Assembly: GCA_033807695.1 (NCBI GenBank) | Contig: CM066302.1 | Coordinates: 4,030,001-4,094,000, forward strand | Reading direction: 5' to 3' | From: Daedaleopsis sinensis | Lineage: Eukaryota; Basidiomycota; Agaricomycetes; Polyporales; Polyporaceae | DNA length: 64,000 nucleotides | In this document: positions 22,461 through 34,800 of the stretch, piece after piece | Position numbering within the stretch: the stretch's first letter is position 1 | Layout of the letters: every line of letters starts with the position of its first letter | The notes under the pieces: model-generated | Seen by the model: only the letters and a program-made list of their open reading frames with translations | The model's database searches: none | Told to the model about the DNA's origin: nothing | Program-made: the position numbers and the translations under genes

Positions 22461-22908
22461 TGTCCTGTAGCGTCTGCGAGTAACGACGTCGACAATGTCC
22501 TTGCCTCCTCTCTCCCTCGTCGATGTACAGACACCATGACGAGGAACATCTAATGGAGCTAGAGCCGACTTCAGAGCTATCACGATGCATGCTGTGAGGG
22601 CCGTGTCTACTCAAGGTCGTAGCTGCAAACTAGCCTATGTCTCCCTTTTTTTCCTCTCACCCCGCCCTCGACTCTCTTCGTCGTCGCGCCCCACACTGAG
22701 TTCGTCCCTCTCTACGACGTCGGAGATACTGCACTCTAGGCTGCCGGCATGCTCTCTACCTCCGTCTGATTCTTCGCTCTCCACCATTTATTTCTGTCGC
22801 TCTTCTGTCGCTTCGAGACGGTCATATGCTCAGCTTCGTCCTCGCAGCTGCATCTTTTCAGCCTCGCCGCCCGCGTGATGCGCATCCCCCGTCGAAGGCC
22901 TGAGCTGC

Positions 22909-22915
22909 CATAAAG
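22909..22915 (+). promoter_or_regulatory. altered TATA box of CE16 copy 1
   Basis: CATAAAG stands where units 2-4 have TATAAAG, 95 bases before the ATG at 23004. Confidence 0.45.
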
Positions 22916-23003
22916 CCCGCTCGTTCGCGCGTCGACTGCCGTGAGTCAAGCCCCTCATCTCCGCCAGTCGACTGTCCGACCCAGGGAGCCACTTCGCCCG
23001 ACC

Positions 23004-24250
23004 ATGAGGAGCTCACTTTCACTCGCTGCTGCCGTCTCCGCCGCTGCCTACTTCGTCTGCGCGAACGCGCTGCGTCTCCCAAACTCTGGGGGACACCTAC
23101 CCCAGTACTCGTCTTCGATCGCCCGACAGGCCAGCGGGAACAACAGCGGGATCCATCTCGCAGTCTCCCCCGTTTGTGGGCCGCTCTCGGGACAGACAGC
23201 CGACGCGAACGCCGGTATCGACTTGAAGAAGATCAAGACCATCGTTGCTTTCGGGGTAAGTCTATCCGAACTTGAACGCGACCTGGATCTGACGCTGACT
23301 GGCCACACAGGACTCGTACACTGACGGCGGCCGGCAGGACGGAGGTCCGCTCCTTCCTGCGGTGGTCATACCGCCGGATGCGGAGGCGGGCGGGAGGTCG
23401 ACGGACGGAAAGACGTGGGTTGAGGACCTTGCGGACGACGCCGGAGCGACGATTATGGACTATGCGGTACGTGTCTATGTTCAGCATCCCGCCGCGCCAT
23501 TTCCTTGCCCTCATCTCGTCTCGCATATGCCTAGCAATCAGGCGCGTGTACAGACCTCAGCCTCTGGCCGAGTGCTATTAAGAAGGTCGATTTCATTGGC
23601 CAGAGTACGCACGACATCATATTGTCAACGTCTATTCGCTGATTGTACGTTCCTAGTGGCCACGTTCCTTGGCCAGTCGAACGAACTTGACCCGGACACG
23701 ACGCTGTATGCGATCTTTTTTGGTATCAAGTGAGTATATATCGCTCGTCGCCACCATGTACATGTTGCTCAACGACATCCCACAACGCGCGGGCATACAG
23801 CGACTATGAGAACTCGAAGAGTGCGTCGATCACCTACCCTCCCCGCATACACGCTATCAAGCACTGACACCTCGTCACAGCCGACGGCGAAGCGAACCTG
23901 CAAGCCGCCGCGCAGGTCATCCTCGCCCAAATCCGCACACTCGCCAGCGCGCCCACGAACGGCCGCGCCTTCCTCGTCACAGACGTCTACGGGCGCGGCA
24001 CGCACACCCAAGCAGGCGACGCCTTCGTGCAGACCGTCTTCTCCGGGCTGCACGCCCTCCACCTCGGCACCAACTCCACCGGGCACGGTGAACCTGAAGG
24101 CGCGGGCCCGAAGCTGCGGGTGGGGTTCGCGGCGTTCAGCCGCATCTGGGACGGGGTGCTGGGGGCGGACCCCGGATTTGAGGCGTTTGGGTATGTGAGC
24201 ACGGATGCGTGCATCACGGATTGTGCGTCGGCGCCGTGCCAGACGGATGG
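23004..24250 (+). pseudogene. CE16 acetylesterase, copy 1, lacking its C-terminus
   Basis: Signal peptide (MRSSLSLAAAVSAAAYFVCA), then KTIVAFG spliced to DSYTDGG: the SGNH nucleophile block, with the Ser in GDSY. Later exons give QSGACTDLSLWPSAIKKVDF, ATFLGQSNELDPDTTLYAIF, DGEANLQAAAQVIL and RIWDGVLGADPGF, up to CQTDG at about 24250, where homology to CE16 ends. Enzymes of this family release acetyl groups from hemicellulose outside the cell. The final part with the catalytic His is absent, so hydrolysis is not expected. All introns keep good signals. The frame stays open into unrelated sequence to 24725. Divergence from copies 2-4 is highest here. Confidence 0.8.
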
Positions 24251-27200
24251 GAGTCGTCCGCACGTCCGGGGAAGACTGACGAAGAGTTGGAGCAGGGGAG
24301 GAGGAGCGGCGACGAGACGAGGAGAACTCGTACGAAGAGGTAAGTCCCCTCCGCACCCGTCGCTCTCCTCTGTCCGCCCGCAGCCTGCTCCGGTGCGTCG
24401 ACTCATCCGCTCTCTTTTCGACTACGATCCCTGTAGTAGCACTTCGAATGCATACGATTCGCTTGTGCTCTTGCCCCATCCGTCTGTGTGCCAACTGTCT
24501 GCCGACCAAGTCCGTCCTCCACCTCCCGCTCTCTCTGACACTTCCCCTGTAAGTAAGTCTCTCGCCCGTCATTCTCTGCCTGTCTCACCGCTCACGCTGT
24601 CTCTCAGTTTCTGTGCTGCACTCGCACCAGCACATCGCTGTCATCTCATGTCTCCCGGAGGAGAGATTCCGACCTGCAGCGTCCGTCCCTCATCCGATTC
24701 ACGCGAGTCCGGGTCCGTTGGATAGCCCTCGACCGGCCGGACCAGGGCATATGGGTCCCGTCGCCAGACGTCGAGTGCTCGTCGACTTGCGACCCGAACA
24801 CTGTCCGACTCAGGACAAGAACCCGCCTCACCCTCGCTCCCGGCATGCTTTCCGCCGGAAGGCATGACCACGAGCACCCCGTGAACACTTCGCAACGGCC
24901 CCCCCATTCGCGCGGCGATCCGACAAGTTTGAAAATAGCCTCATTTCGGACGGTTTCATTGCTTTTCGCCAGCCGTCCGACTCATCCGCGAGTGCTCCCC
25001 CAGTTCTCACCGGTCCGCGTGCTAATACATCATCCCAGAACGCGCTGAACGTTCCGCGTCCAACACAGCCGGCCATACCGCGATCCTTTGAGTTTTCAAA
25101 AATCGCTTTCAGCGCGATTTCATGGCATTTCATGGGGTACGCCAGAAATCCGCCATAACTCTTCGAGTTCTCACCCGTACGCGTGCGAACGCATGTTCAC
25201 AGAACGCGCTGAACGTTCCGCATCCAGCGCCCCCGGTCGCATCGCGATCCGACGAGGTCTCAAAATGCACATCTCACAGCGACTTCATGGGTACCGGAGG
25301 TGAGTCCGCTCTCCCGTCCGAACGACGACTCGCTGCGCCGCGCGACTTATGTACGATGTATATGCTGACTACGTACGCCGTGTACGATACGTTTGCAGGT
25401 CCGGAAAGCGACTTTTCAAAATGAGCCCCATGGGCCCTCCCGAGACTGGTGAAGACGAACTCACGATACAGCCAGTCTCTGGCCCCGGGCGCAGCTAACA
25501 TCGACCCGGACAGCGCGTTCTATCCATGGAGAGTCGTTTTCGAAGCCGTCGGGGCCGTTGAAGAGCGACATGACGACATTCGCGCGGGAGACCCAATGCC
25601 GAACTCGCGAACCGCGCCCTGCGCCGCCGCGAAAACCTCTTCAAGTGTCCCAAGCACACTCTCTATGCCTGGGACAGCCGGTTCCATGGAGTCCGGGCCC
25701 GAAACGATCACACAGGAATTAAAAAGGTGCGCATTTTCGCGCAAAATCGCTGTATTTCGTTCACTACTCACGCAATACATGTCTATAGCCTACATAACGT
25801 GCTGGACAAGTCTCTCGCACCGTTTCCGAGCTGCCGACACCCGCATCCCGTCGAGGGCACGCCGCCGCCGTTCACGGCGCGGTGCGAGAAGTCCGGCTCG
25901 GACGCTGCGAAGGAGCCGCGGCGGCGGCGCGTGCGCAGTCCGAGCGTGCCTGCGAAGGCCGTGGCGACATCTCCCCAGCGGGACTCGACGGCGCTGAGCA
26001 CGTCCCAAGCCGTGCTCACGCGTTCTCGCGCGGTGGAAGTGCCGCCGAGTCGCGGAGCCCACTCGTCTCAGCGGCGCGCAAGATCCCCCCGCCGTGGGCA
26101 AGGCCATCGAGCCTGTGAGCGGCGAGACGGCCTGCAGTGCGCACGGAGCCGAGCTCGCGCCAAGTCGCGCGTAGGGAACATTGAGGCCCGCTAGCCTGCG
26201 CTCGAGATGCGGCGGACTCCGAGTCGAAGCCGCATCGCCGCCCTGTGCCGCGTGTACGACGCCCCGGACGCGTGACGGACAGTCGGCTCCGTCTGCTCGA
26301 GTGCGGACACGGTCGCGAGTCCGACGGAGACGGGCATGCAGGACGTTGCGCAGCGTCCCTCGGCGGGAGATGCGAAGGCCGCCTGTCCATGCTCGAGGCG
26401 AGGCCGCACCGGTACCGGTACCCCACCGTCGGTCTCGTCGTCTCGCAGCGGCGCGCGCGACGTCCGTGACGCGTGCGTGACGGCGGACCCGCCTGTGTGA
26501 GCGGCGAGACGGACGGACGGGCCGTCGGAGAGGACCAGCGGCTGGGGAACGGAAGGAAGGGTCAGCGGGAGGGAGAGCGGGCGCGGTACGGTATGTAACT
26601 ACTGTGTACTACGTTAGTCAAGCTTAATGGAAGCTATCCGCCGGATTTCGGCGGCCTCCCCCTCCTCTCCCCGAGTCGCGACGGTCCGAAGTCGCAGCAC
26701 GGCGCACGCGTTCGTCGCGCACCACAGCCGGGGTCCTGACTCCAGAGCCCGTCGCGTGTCTGCTGCTCTCGCAGCAGCAGCACAGAGCTCCCCGACGCGT
26801 GCGAGACGGCTCTATCGCCTGCTCGAGCGGGGAGACGGACGGCGGAGCCTGCAGCCTGACGAGAGGCGGGTCCGACTTGGAGTCCACGGGCGGGCTGTCG
26901 GGTACTCAAGTCAGCGGGGCGGGGGCGGGGTCCGGCACGGTGACACGTACATAGATGCGTACCCTCGCCGAGCGGGATCTCAAGTGTCCATACACAAACT
27001 GTCGATACAAGCGTCCTATGTCCGAAATCAGCATTAAGGTCAGCACAGCGAGCCGGGGCCAGGGGCCGGCACACAGATAGACATACCTTATCTGCGATGC
27101 TCGATAGTCGACGTCCTCATGCAGGCATCCGGGACCGCACACACGTATCTGAGGGACAGCACTGTCAGCATCCGGGGCAGCGGTCAAGGGCGTGGCGCGG

Positions 27201-30200
27201 GAACGACTCACTAGTACGACAGCGCGCCGACGAGTGCGCCGCACGCACGCGGCACAGTCCAGTGTGCGGAGCCGAGCCTGCAGAGTGGTGGGGGAAGTCA
27301 GTTGCGTACAGGGCGGAAAGGCGGACCCGCGAGGTTTGCGCACCGGTCTGAGCTAAGGCGCAACGACGCGATCGTGCGCGAGCGTAAGGCACCTGCGGTC
27401 CACTCGCGTTGAGTCGGGACCATCCACAGAGTCCTCGGACCTGGGCGAGAACGGCTGTCAGCGACGCGGCGGAGCATCCGGAGACAGAATTAAAGAGACT
27501 TACCTTCACGTTAAGTCACAGCAGAACACCGGCTCGTGTGGGTGCAGAGGATGCGACACTTCCCGAGCACGTGGAGACCGTCAGCTGCCGGTGAGCCTGC
27601 AAATGGTGACCATGTCAGATACACCCCGCCGCGCGAACAGTGAGCAATACGCACCTGTCGGCGAGCAGCGGCGAACACGTACAGTGCGGCGGCGTGCATG
27701 AGCTCGGTGAGGCCGAGTGAGAGAAGGGAGGGAAGAGGGAGGGAAGTGAGGGAAAGGGAGAAGTGGGGGAGAGGGTGTTGGGGGACTTGTCGAGTCTGCG
27801 GGCCTACTTGTACCTCGCGAGCTTGGTCTGTGCGCAGTCCCCACGGTCAGCAGACCGGACCGTGTGGAAGTGACAACAGCTGACTTCGCACGCACCCTTC
27901 GGACGTGGCGGGGGCGGGACCAACCAGAACGCTGCACGACAGAGGACCCTGCGCGTGAGGACGGGAATGGCGCAAGTTCCGAGATCGGAGGAGCATGGAA
28001 TGTTCTCCGCCATCTTCGCGTAGTAGCGTGGGCGCTCGGCTAATGTGTGATGCAATTTGTGTTGTAATGCCGTTGTAAATTAGGGCGGAAGGGGCAGGAG
28101 GAGAGGGTCCTGCACGGATAACACCGTCCGGACTATTTCTGGCTGTTTCGGTGGATGTGGGCTCAACAGAGACCCTTGTCTCATGTAGTACGCATATGGG
28201 GGCTGCTAACAAGCATTCATGTACTAGTCAGTATTGCACCCATGGCCCTGTGATATTCGCATATCAGTCAGCAATCTCGAAGTGCTAAGTCTAAACATGA
28301 CAGCATGGCACTTACTATGTGCAGGAGAGTCGACCTCTTCATACTTGCAGCTTGCCAGAGCTCATAGCAGTAGATCAATGGTACTCTAGTCTTGCTATCC
28401 TTCGTCCTGGACGGAATGCGTCAGTTTTCTGGTCAGATATCGGCAGAGGAAGAGAGATAAACGCCCGGCGGTGAATATGGCCGTCCGCATTTGGGCATTG
28501 GCTAGCGCTCTTCCCGCGCCTGGCGCTGACTCGCATGCCACCTCCGCCGTTCCTGCCGCTCCCGCTTCCTTGCACCTGTGATGTGATGCTCATGATCTGG
28601 CAGGCTATACTCCGCCTACTGCAACAGTACAGGCACCCTTAGACTTGCTCTTTGGAAGTAGTAATAAACTTATCACTCAAAGTTGCACCTTCAACTTGTC
28701 ATTCTGAAGAGACATGCTGGCTGCTACAGACACCAAGACCATGTACCATTTCCCTGCACGATGCAGGAGAAACTCTGCAGGCCAAAAGGTTTGCACCATC
28801 CAATGTTGGTTAGCCCCAAGGGACTGGCACAGAAATCGTACGAGTATGGGTGACGGCATGCAAGTGAAGAAAATCAGGGTGGACAATTTCCGCTCGCTAA
28901 CTACCCAGCCCTGAGCTACTGATGGAGCACAGCGGCCGCTACTAGAGTTATGACAGTGAGACAGTCACCCTGGTGATCCGAATGTTCTGGAGTGGTTGTC
29001 ACCCGGGTTCTCTAACTCACGGTCAAGACAGCCTTGAACATACATGAACAGTACTCGGTCTTGAAGAAATTATGCATAGTGACGAGTTGGAGGTCCTGAC
29101 TCCTCATATACGGGAGTTGGGAGGATGGGAATCATCCTGCAAATCTACATGATCGGTGGGAGACCGCCCACTGTCGCTTACAAGTAAGCTTGATTGATGC
29201 AAGCGGGACCCTGTCACCCCGGGCCCGGGATGAGATACATGTGCAGCCGACGATGTGATCTTGTGATTTCAAAGCATGTTCCGTGGTTGAGATCTCGCCA
29301 GTCTGTCGGAAGCGGCGGACGGACATTCAGTGCACACAGTGGAACTCTGTCTTGCGGAACTCGAGCATAATTTGTACTGAGTCTACTATAAAGTACAGAA
29401 TGCAGTAGTCTAACAGGCTCTAGAGAGATGGGGGCAAGTAGGGATGACACCCACCTGTACACAGGGCGGAATCGATGGCAGGCGAGGAACTCGCACAGGC
29501 GGGTGGTATGCGAGCTGAGCTTGAAAAACGAACCCTGACCTGCCCGTCACAATTGCTTCCATGTCGGAAAAAGGGTGTTTCGCACGGGGCAGATGAAGGG
29601 AGAGCGACTGCCAGTACATCGTCGCAAGGCTTGTGCGAACCGGTTCAATGAGAGCTGAGCAGCGAACCGTGAACTCCAGATACAGGCGCATTTAGTTCGA
29701 AACGAGTCGGAGGCAATTGAGCACGAACGGAGCGAGCTGCAAAGCTCGCACTGTGTCTGTGCTCGCTCTATCTTCCCAACTCAGCTCATCAGATGACCGT
29801 CCAAGCGAAAGGCTCGTCACGATGGGGGTTGGGGAGAGCTGAGCTTACGAAAACCGCTTGGGGATCAGGTCCAACGCAACAGATGGGAGCTGAGCAACGA
29901 CTCGGAGTCCTGAACTCGTCGCTTCCAGTTCGAAACGATTCCGCATGGACGGAGCGAGCTGCGACTGTGTCGGGGATCGGGAGACGGAGTCAGTTGAGCT
30001 TGCGCGACTTGTGCAAGCCGATTCGAGCTGCGACCTCCCGGTGCGTCGGTGCTCGCTCTACTTATCTTCCCGGATCAGCTCTCCTCAGCTGAGCTTGCGC
30101 AGACCGCTTGGGGAGTCAGGCCTCAGGTCCGACGCGACAGGCACCCTGAGTGCTCGTCACACTCGCTTCGACGTCGAAACCAGCCTGTAGCAGCGGCCGT

Positions 30201-30323
30201 TAAGTACATAGTCAACTACTCGACTTGTTCGTGCTGTCTTCCCCACTCACCTCTTCTCACCGCCCGTATGTCGTCGCACTCTGATTCGCATGCCCTCGCG
30301 CTGACCCTCTCTCGTATAGCACG
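24251..30323. repeat. unit spacer A, unit 1
   Basis: Six kilobases of mostly GC-rich DNA with no gene I can support. Inside are: a degenerate repeat containing CAGAACGCGCTGAACGTTCC (near 25033 and 25199) with AT-rich TTTTCAAAA tails; a short inverted repeat AAATCGC/GCGATTT near 25100; a less GC-rich stretch 28070-29700 with no ORF of note; and GAGCGAGCTGC/GCTCGCTCT repeats at 29690-30120. Long ORFs seen here in unit 2 are frameshifted in unit 1, so they are not genes. Confidence 0.6.
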
Positions 30324-31056
30324 ATGGCTCGACCCATAGGGACCACTGCGAAACCCACAGGCTCCTCGCGACGGGAGGTCACGCGACGGAGCCAGCTTCG
30401 CGTTCGCATGAACGCCGCACTCGGTGAGTCTTTCGCATCCTCTCCGCGACGTGATCGGGCTAACCTAACTCGGACATCCTGCAGTCGCGCTCTCCGGAGT
30501 GCCGGACGCGACGATGTGCTGGACCCTCGAGACGTACGTCGCGTACGTCGTCCTCAAGTGCGGCGTCGAGCTCGTCGGCTTCCCACCCACCTACACGTTC
30601 GGGAACCTCAGCGACCACGCGACGGGGCTCCGGCGCATCACCCACCTCCTCACGCGCTGGGAGAACCGCGTGATGCGCTTCGTGCGCGTGTCCGACGAGA
30701 GGCGGCGGGCGGTGGCCGCGAACCCGCTCCTGGCCGCCCCGAGTCCCCTGATCGCCGACAAGCAGTCGACTGGCGGCCGTCCGGACATCAAGAAGCGACG
30801 ATACCGGCCGGTGACGAACCCGATGGGTCTGCCCGGACGGTACGAGCGGAACGGGCCGAAGTCGGCGCCGTTCGTGAGCCAGGAGGTCGAGGCGGCGGTC
30901 GAGGCGGAGATCGAGAAGGAGCGGGCGGAGGACCCGCTCGCAGAGCTCAGCGGCGACGAGGAACACCAGAGGTTCGTGCGCCGCGCTGAGAGGAGGCGGC
31001 GGCAGGTCCGGAGTATCGTGCGGAACCCTGTCGAGGGTTGGTTCTTGTTGTCGTAG
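30324..31056 (+). CDS. unit gene, copy 1: hypothetical protein with GVELVG(F/W)P motif
   Basis: Exons 30324-30423 and 30485-31056 join to 223 residues. The N-terminus is basic (SSRREVTRRSQLRVRMNAAL). The core reads VAYVVLKCGVELVGFPPTYT, then FGNLSDHATGLRRITHLLTR and WENRVMRFVRVSDERRR. It recalls a motif in many unnamed agaricomycete proteins (GVELVGWP, a hydrophobic PFxNxS step, a leucine-rich helix and a Trp), some near transposons; I place it there by memory only. The C-terminus is Arg/Glu-rich and likely coiled (EAAVEAEIEKERAEDPLAEL). No signal peptide or membrane segment. It is the only intact multi-exon gene in the unit. Function unknown; nucleic-acid binding is possible from its basic ends. 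Confidence 0.65.
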
Positions 31057-34000
31057 AGTACTTACATTGTCCGTTTGAATGTATCGGGCACGGTCGTCGT
31101 CGTGCACACAGTCGGGACACTCAGTCTGGTGCGGAAGGCGGGGTCTGGCGCGGAAGGCGGGCCGAGTCTGCATGGCTCACGCATGGTGCGCAGACAGAGC
31201 AATGACGTACCATCACGTACGTGCGCATGGACGTCGATCTTTGTGGTGGAAACGAGCGGGTCTCCATCGCTTCACATCTGCGTAAGATCTGCAGGATATC
31301 AATCAGCGAGCAAATACAAACAAACGCGGCCGCGTAGCGATCCTCTTACCGTCCCCGTCCCCTCGCAGATTGAGATCAGCAGCTCAGGAGCACACAGTGC
31401 TGCTGAACTACCCATCCCAGTCAGCGAGCCACCGCCGTGCAGCGGCGCGAAAGTGCTCGAGAGCACACGCGGCAGCGCGGGGGGGCAGTGGGCTTGGGGA
31501 CAGTCCCGGCCGAGTCCGAGTGGTCGGAGATCGACGAGTCGAGATCTGTGGAGGTTAATGAGCTCAATCAAACACCGCTTAGGTGTCGTACGAGCGCGCA
31601 CCTTTCGCTCCCGAGTCCCTTCTCTACTCTTTCCCCCATCTACGCCAGCTGGTGCCCTTCCCTTTCCTCCTACCTTCGTCCCGACTCCTCGCCGCAGCTG
31701 TGCGCTACGCTCCGTGAACCGTACGTCGTCTACCTCGATCGACACGGTACTCGACTCTCACTGATGTGTCTCCCAGGTTTCGACAGGCGCGCCCTGCAGG
31801 CCACGACGTAGTTGGTGAGTCTCGCCTTCCCTCGTCGAACGAACACGCTCCGGGCGCCGGTCACGCTCGAGCCGTCGGTGCGAAGGGGCGCACGAGACGG
31901 CTTCGGACTCGCCTGTTCGGGAGGCTCCGCGTACACGCACGCGGTGGTCGACGTGCAGAGCGCGGGACTCGTTCCGCGGGACGACAGAGATGCTTGAGGC
32001 ATCCCCGGCTCTGCTTGAGGATCCCCGCCGGCTGGAAGTCCTTGAACGGCACGATCTCGACGCCTGGGGGCGGCGCAGGGAACGGGGGGAATGTGAGCCA
32101 GACGTTGGTCACTGTCGGTCGGCCAGGCGGGTGCTGCGGTAGGGCCCGACGCGTCCGTGGCGCCACTCACGGTCAGGCATCAGCAGCTCCGTGCGGAGTC
32201 GCTTCCCGAGGGACGCGAATGCAGACGACGTGGTGCTCGAGAGATCGAGCGCAGAGCGTGCTTACCTGATGTGAGAGGCAGCGTCAGTACGAGCCTCCGG
32301 GGCATGGTACGACGTTTACCGCATCACCGACACCGGAAAACTCTGCCGCCCTCTGCAGATCATGCAGAGGGCGTCAGAGCGTGAGGCAGGCCCCGGGAGC
32401 GGGGCCCGGAGGGCTTCGCCTGCTCATTTGAGTGGGCACACGCGCGCGGTGCGATTGCAGACGTACCTGGGCAGGCCAGACTGTCGAGCACGTGCTGAGC
32501 TTATGCACGGGCGTCGAGGAGCGTGCGTGCTTGCTGATATGCGGCGCATGCGCTTGCGAGCACGGTACAGGGCGTCCGGGGACGGTACAGCGCGCCGTTC
32601 GCGCATTCTGCGCCGCCGCACGAGCGCAAGCGGGGCCCGGGCTCGTCGCCGTCCCGGATGGGCCCGAAAGCGGGACGCTCCCGCCTCTCGAGGCGACGGC
32701 TCGTCCAAGTGACGAGCCCGTGCGACGACGGATGGCGTTCTAGACAGCCCGGAGGTCAGTTCTTCGCGGCTTTCTATGCAGATGAGCGAAGCACTTACCT
32801 TGATCATCAGCATAGGACGCGGCTCGGCACGCGAGCGAGGACGTCCGGGCGGATCTGTGGGGTACCCGGGGCACGGTACAAGGCGTTCGTGCACGGTACA
32901 GCGCGTCCGGGAACGGTACAGCGCGTTCTGCGCCGTGTCCACTCGCGCAAGCGGGCCCCGGGGTCGTTGCTGTCCCGGATGGGCCTGAACGCCGGTGGCT
33001 ACTGCGTCTCGAGGCGACAGCTCGTCCAAGAAAGGAGCCCGGGCGACGCGGATTGCATTCTAGTCAGCCCGGAGGTCAGTTCATGGTTCTCTGTGCAGCG
33101 TGTGCAAGACACTGACCTTGATCGTCGGCACAGGACGCGGTTCGGGCACGCGAACGGGGATGTCCGGTGGGGCTGTACGGTACGCGGTACGGGGGACGTG
33201 GGCTTACTGGTGCGTACCTGCGTTCTGGACCGCTCACGGCGATCTCTCACTGACCCTCAATCGCGGCCTGATAGCGACGATCGGAGCGTGCTGGAGACAT
33301 CGAGTGCGACGCGAGCGCGGGAGACGAGCGCGGAAGGCGGTCGGAGGATGGTCGTGGTCGAAGGACAAGGAGGAGGCGGGCTAGGCGCCCGCGAGCGGTT
33401 TGCGGAATTTAAGCAAAGTGAGTGGTACGTGAGCGCATTTGTTTCGGGTGTGCTAAAAACCGACGTCGTGTGCGCATACAGAGTGCGTGTCGCAGCCGAT
33501 TCGGCTGAGTTCGGGGAGAGAGCGGGGGAGGATGGTGGTGGTCGGAGGACCAGAGGGACGGGTGATAGGCGCCCGTCCGGCGTGCTTGCAATCTCGGCGT
33601 GCGGAGGCAAGTCGCGAGGCCGGTACGTGTTCGCACTCAACTCGAAGAACGGGGGCGCACGTTTAAGTGCTTGACGCAGCCATTTCGTCGCAGGTCGGGA
33701 GGGAGGACGGCGGTAGAAGTTGGCGGAGGAAGCGGCTTGGATGGCCTTGTGCTTGGAATTCAATCAGCGGGCGGCGACTGGTGAGTGCTTACATTCTGTC
33801 TCGAGTGGGGGGAACCACGCGGGTGCGTCCAAGATGCAAGTCGCGCCGCCGTTCCGGAGAGGACGCGGGTGCATGTAAGATGCAGGTCGCAGCCGTTCCG
33901 AAAAGGAAGATGGTGGTGGTCGGAGGACGAGAGGGACGCACAATAGACGCCCATGCGTCGTTCGAGAATCTGCGTTTCTGGCGGGAGCTGCTCAGTAGAA

Positions 34001-34170
34001 TAGAGACTCTGTACGTGTAGAATACATGCATATACTCACCTAAACATGCGCTACACTCTTCCCTGCGCTGCTTGCTATGTGCTGCTGCCCTCCTGCTGCC
34101 TTCCTGCTGCCTTCCTGTACGCTGCACCCTCTGTACAGGCTACGCCCCTCGGACGGGTATAATAGTGTGT
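31057..34170. repeat. unit spacer B, unit 1, with degenerate internal repeats
   Basis: No gene supported. A segment repeats with a period of about 320 bp: CCCGGATGGGCC at 32653 and 32973, AGCCCGGAGGTCAGTTC near 32746 and 33066, CCTTGATC near 32799 and 33116. A second motif (GGTCGGAGGA with TGGT and a G/A-rich tail ending GCGCCCG or similar) occurs near 33340, 33525 and 33910. Just before the minisatellite is a CTGCTGCCTTC repeat (34085-34120). A 338-codon ORF at 32658-33674 lies over these repeats and has no protein-like features. Confidence 0.6.
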
Positions 34171-34800
34171 ATACGCACCTTGGGCAGGTATATTAGCTAT
34201 ATACGCACCTTGGGCAGGTATATTAGCTATATACGCACCTTGGGCAGGTATATTAGCTATATACGCACCTTGGGCAGGTATATTAGCTATATACGCACCT
34301 TGGGCAGGTATATTAGCTATATACGCACCTTGGGCAGGTATATTAGCTATATACGCACCTTGGGCAGGTATATTAGCTATATACGCACCTTGGGCAGGTA
34401 TATTAGCTATATACGCACCTTGGGCAGGTATATTAGCTATATACGCACCTTGGGCAGGTATATTAGCTATATACGCACCTTGGGCAGGTATATTAGCTAT
34501 ATACGCACCTTGGGCAGGTATATTAGCTATATACGCACCTTGGGCAGGTATATTAGCTATATACGCACCTTGGGCAGGTATATTAGCTATATACGCACCT
34601 TGGGCAGGTATATTAGCTATATACGCACCTTGGGCAGGTATATTAGCTATATACGCACCTTGGGCAGGTATATTAGCTATATACGCACCTTGGGCAGGTA
34701 TATTAGCTATATACGCACCTTGGGCAGGTATATTAGCTATATACGCACCTTGGGCAGGTATATTAGCTATATACGCACCTTGGGCAGGTATATTAGCTAT
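34171..34800 (+). repeat. 30-bp minisatellite, 21 perfect units (unit 1)
   Basis: Twenty-one identical 30-base units, each starting ATACGCACC and ending TATTAGCTAT, with no difference among them. One degenerate unit precedes it (CTCGGACGGGTATAATAGTG). The 3' end changes from ATACGCAC to ATAGGCAC. The unit length is a multiple of three and has no stop in one frame on each strand, so long ORFs arise automatically; I do not take these as genes. Confidence 0.97.

Noticed and set aside
32658..33674. 338-codon ORF present in all three units
   Set aside because: It lies over degenerate tandem repeats, overlaps other long ORFs in several frames and shows no domain; conservation is explained by the recent duplication.
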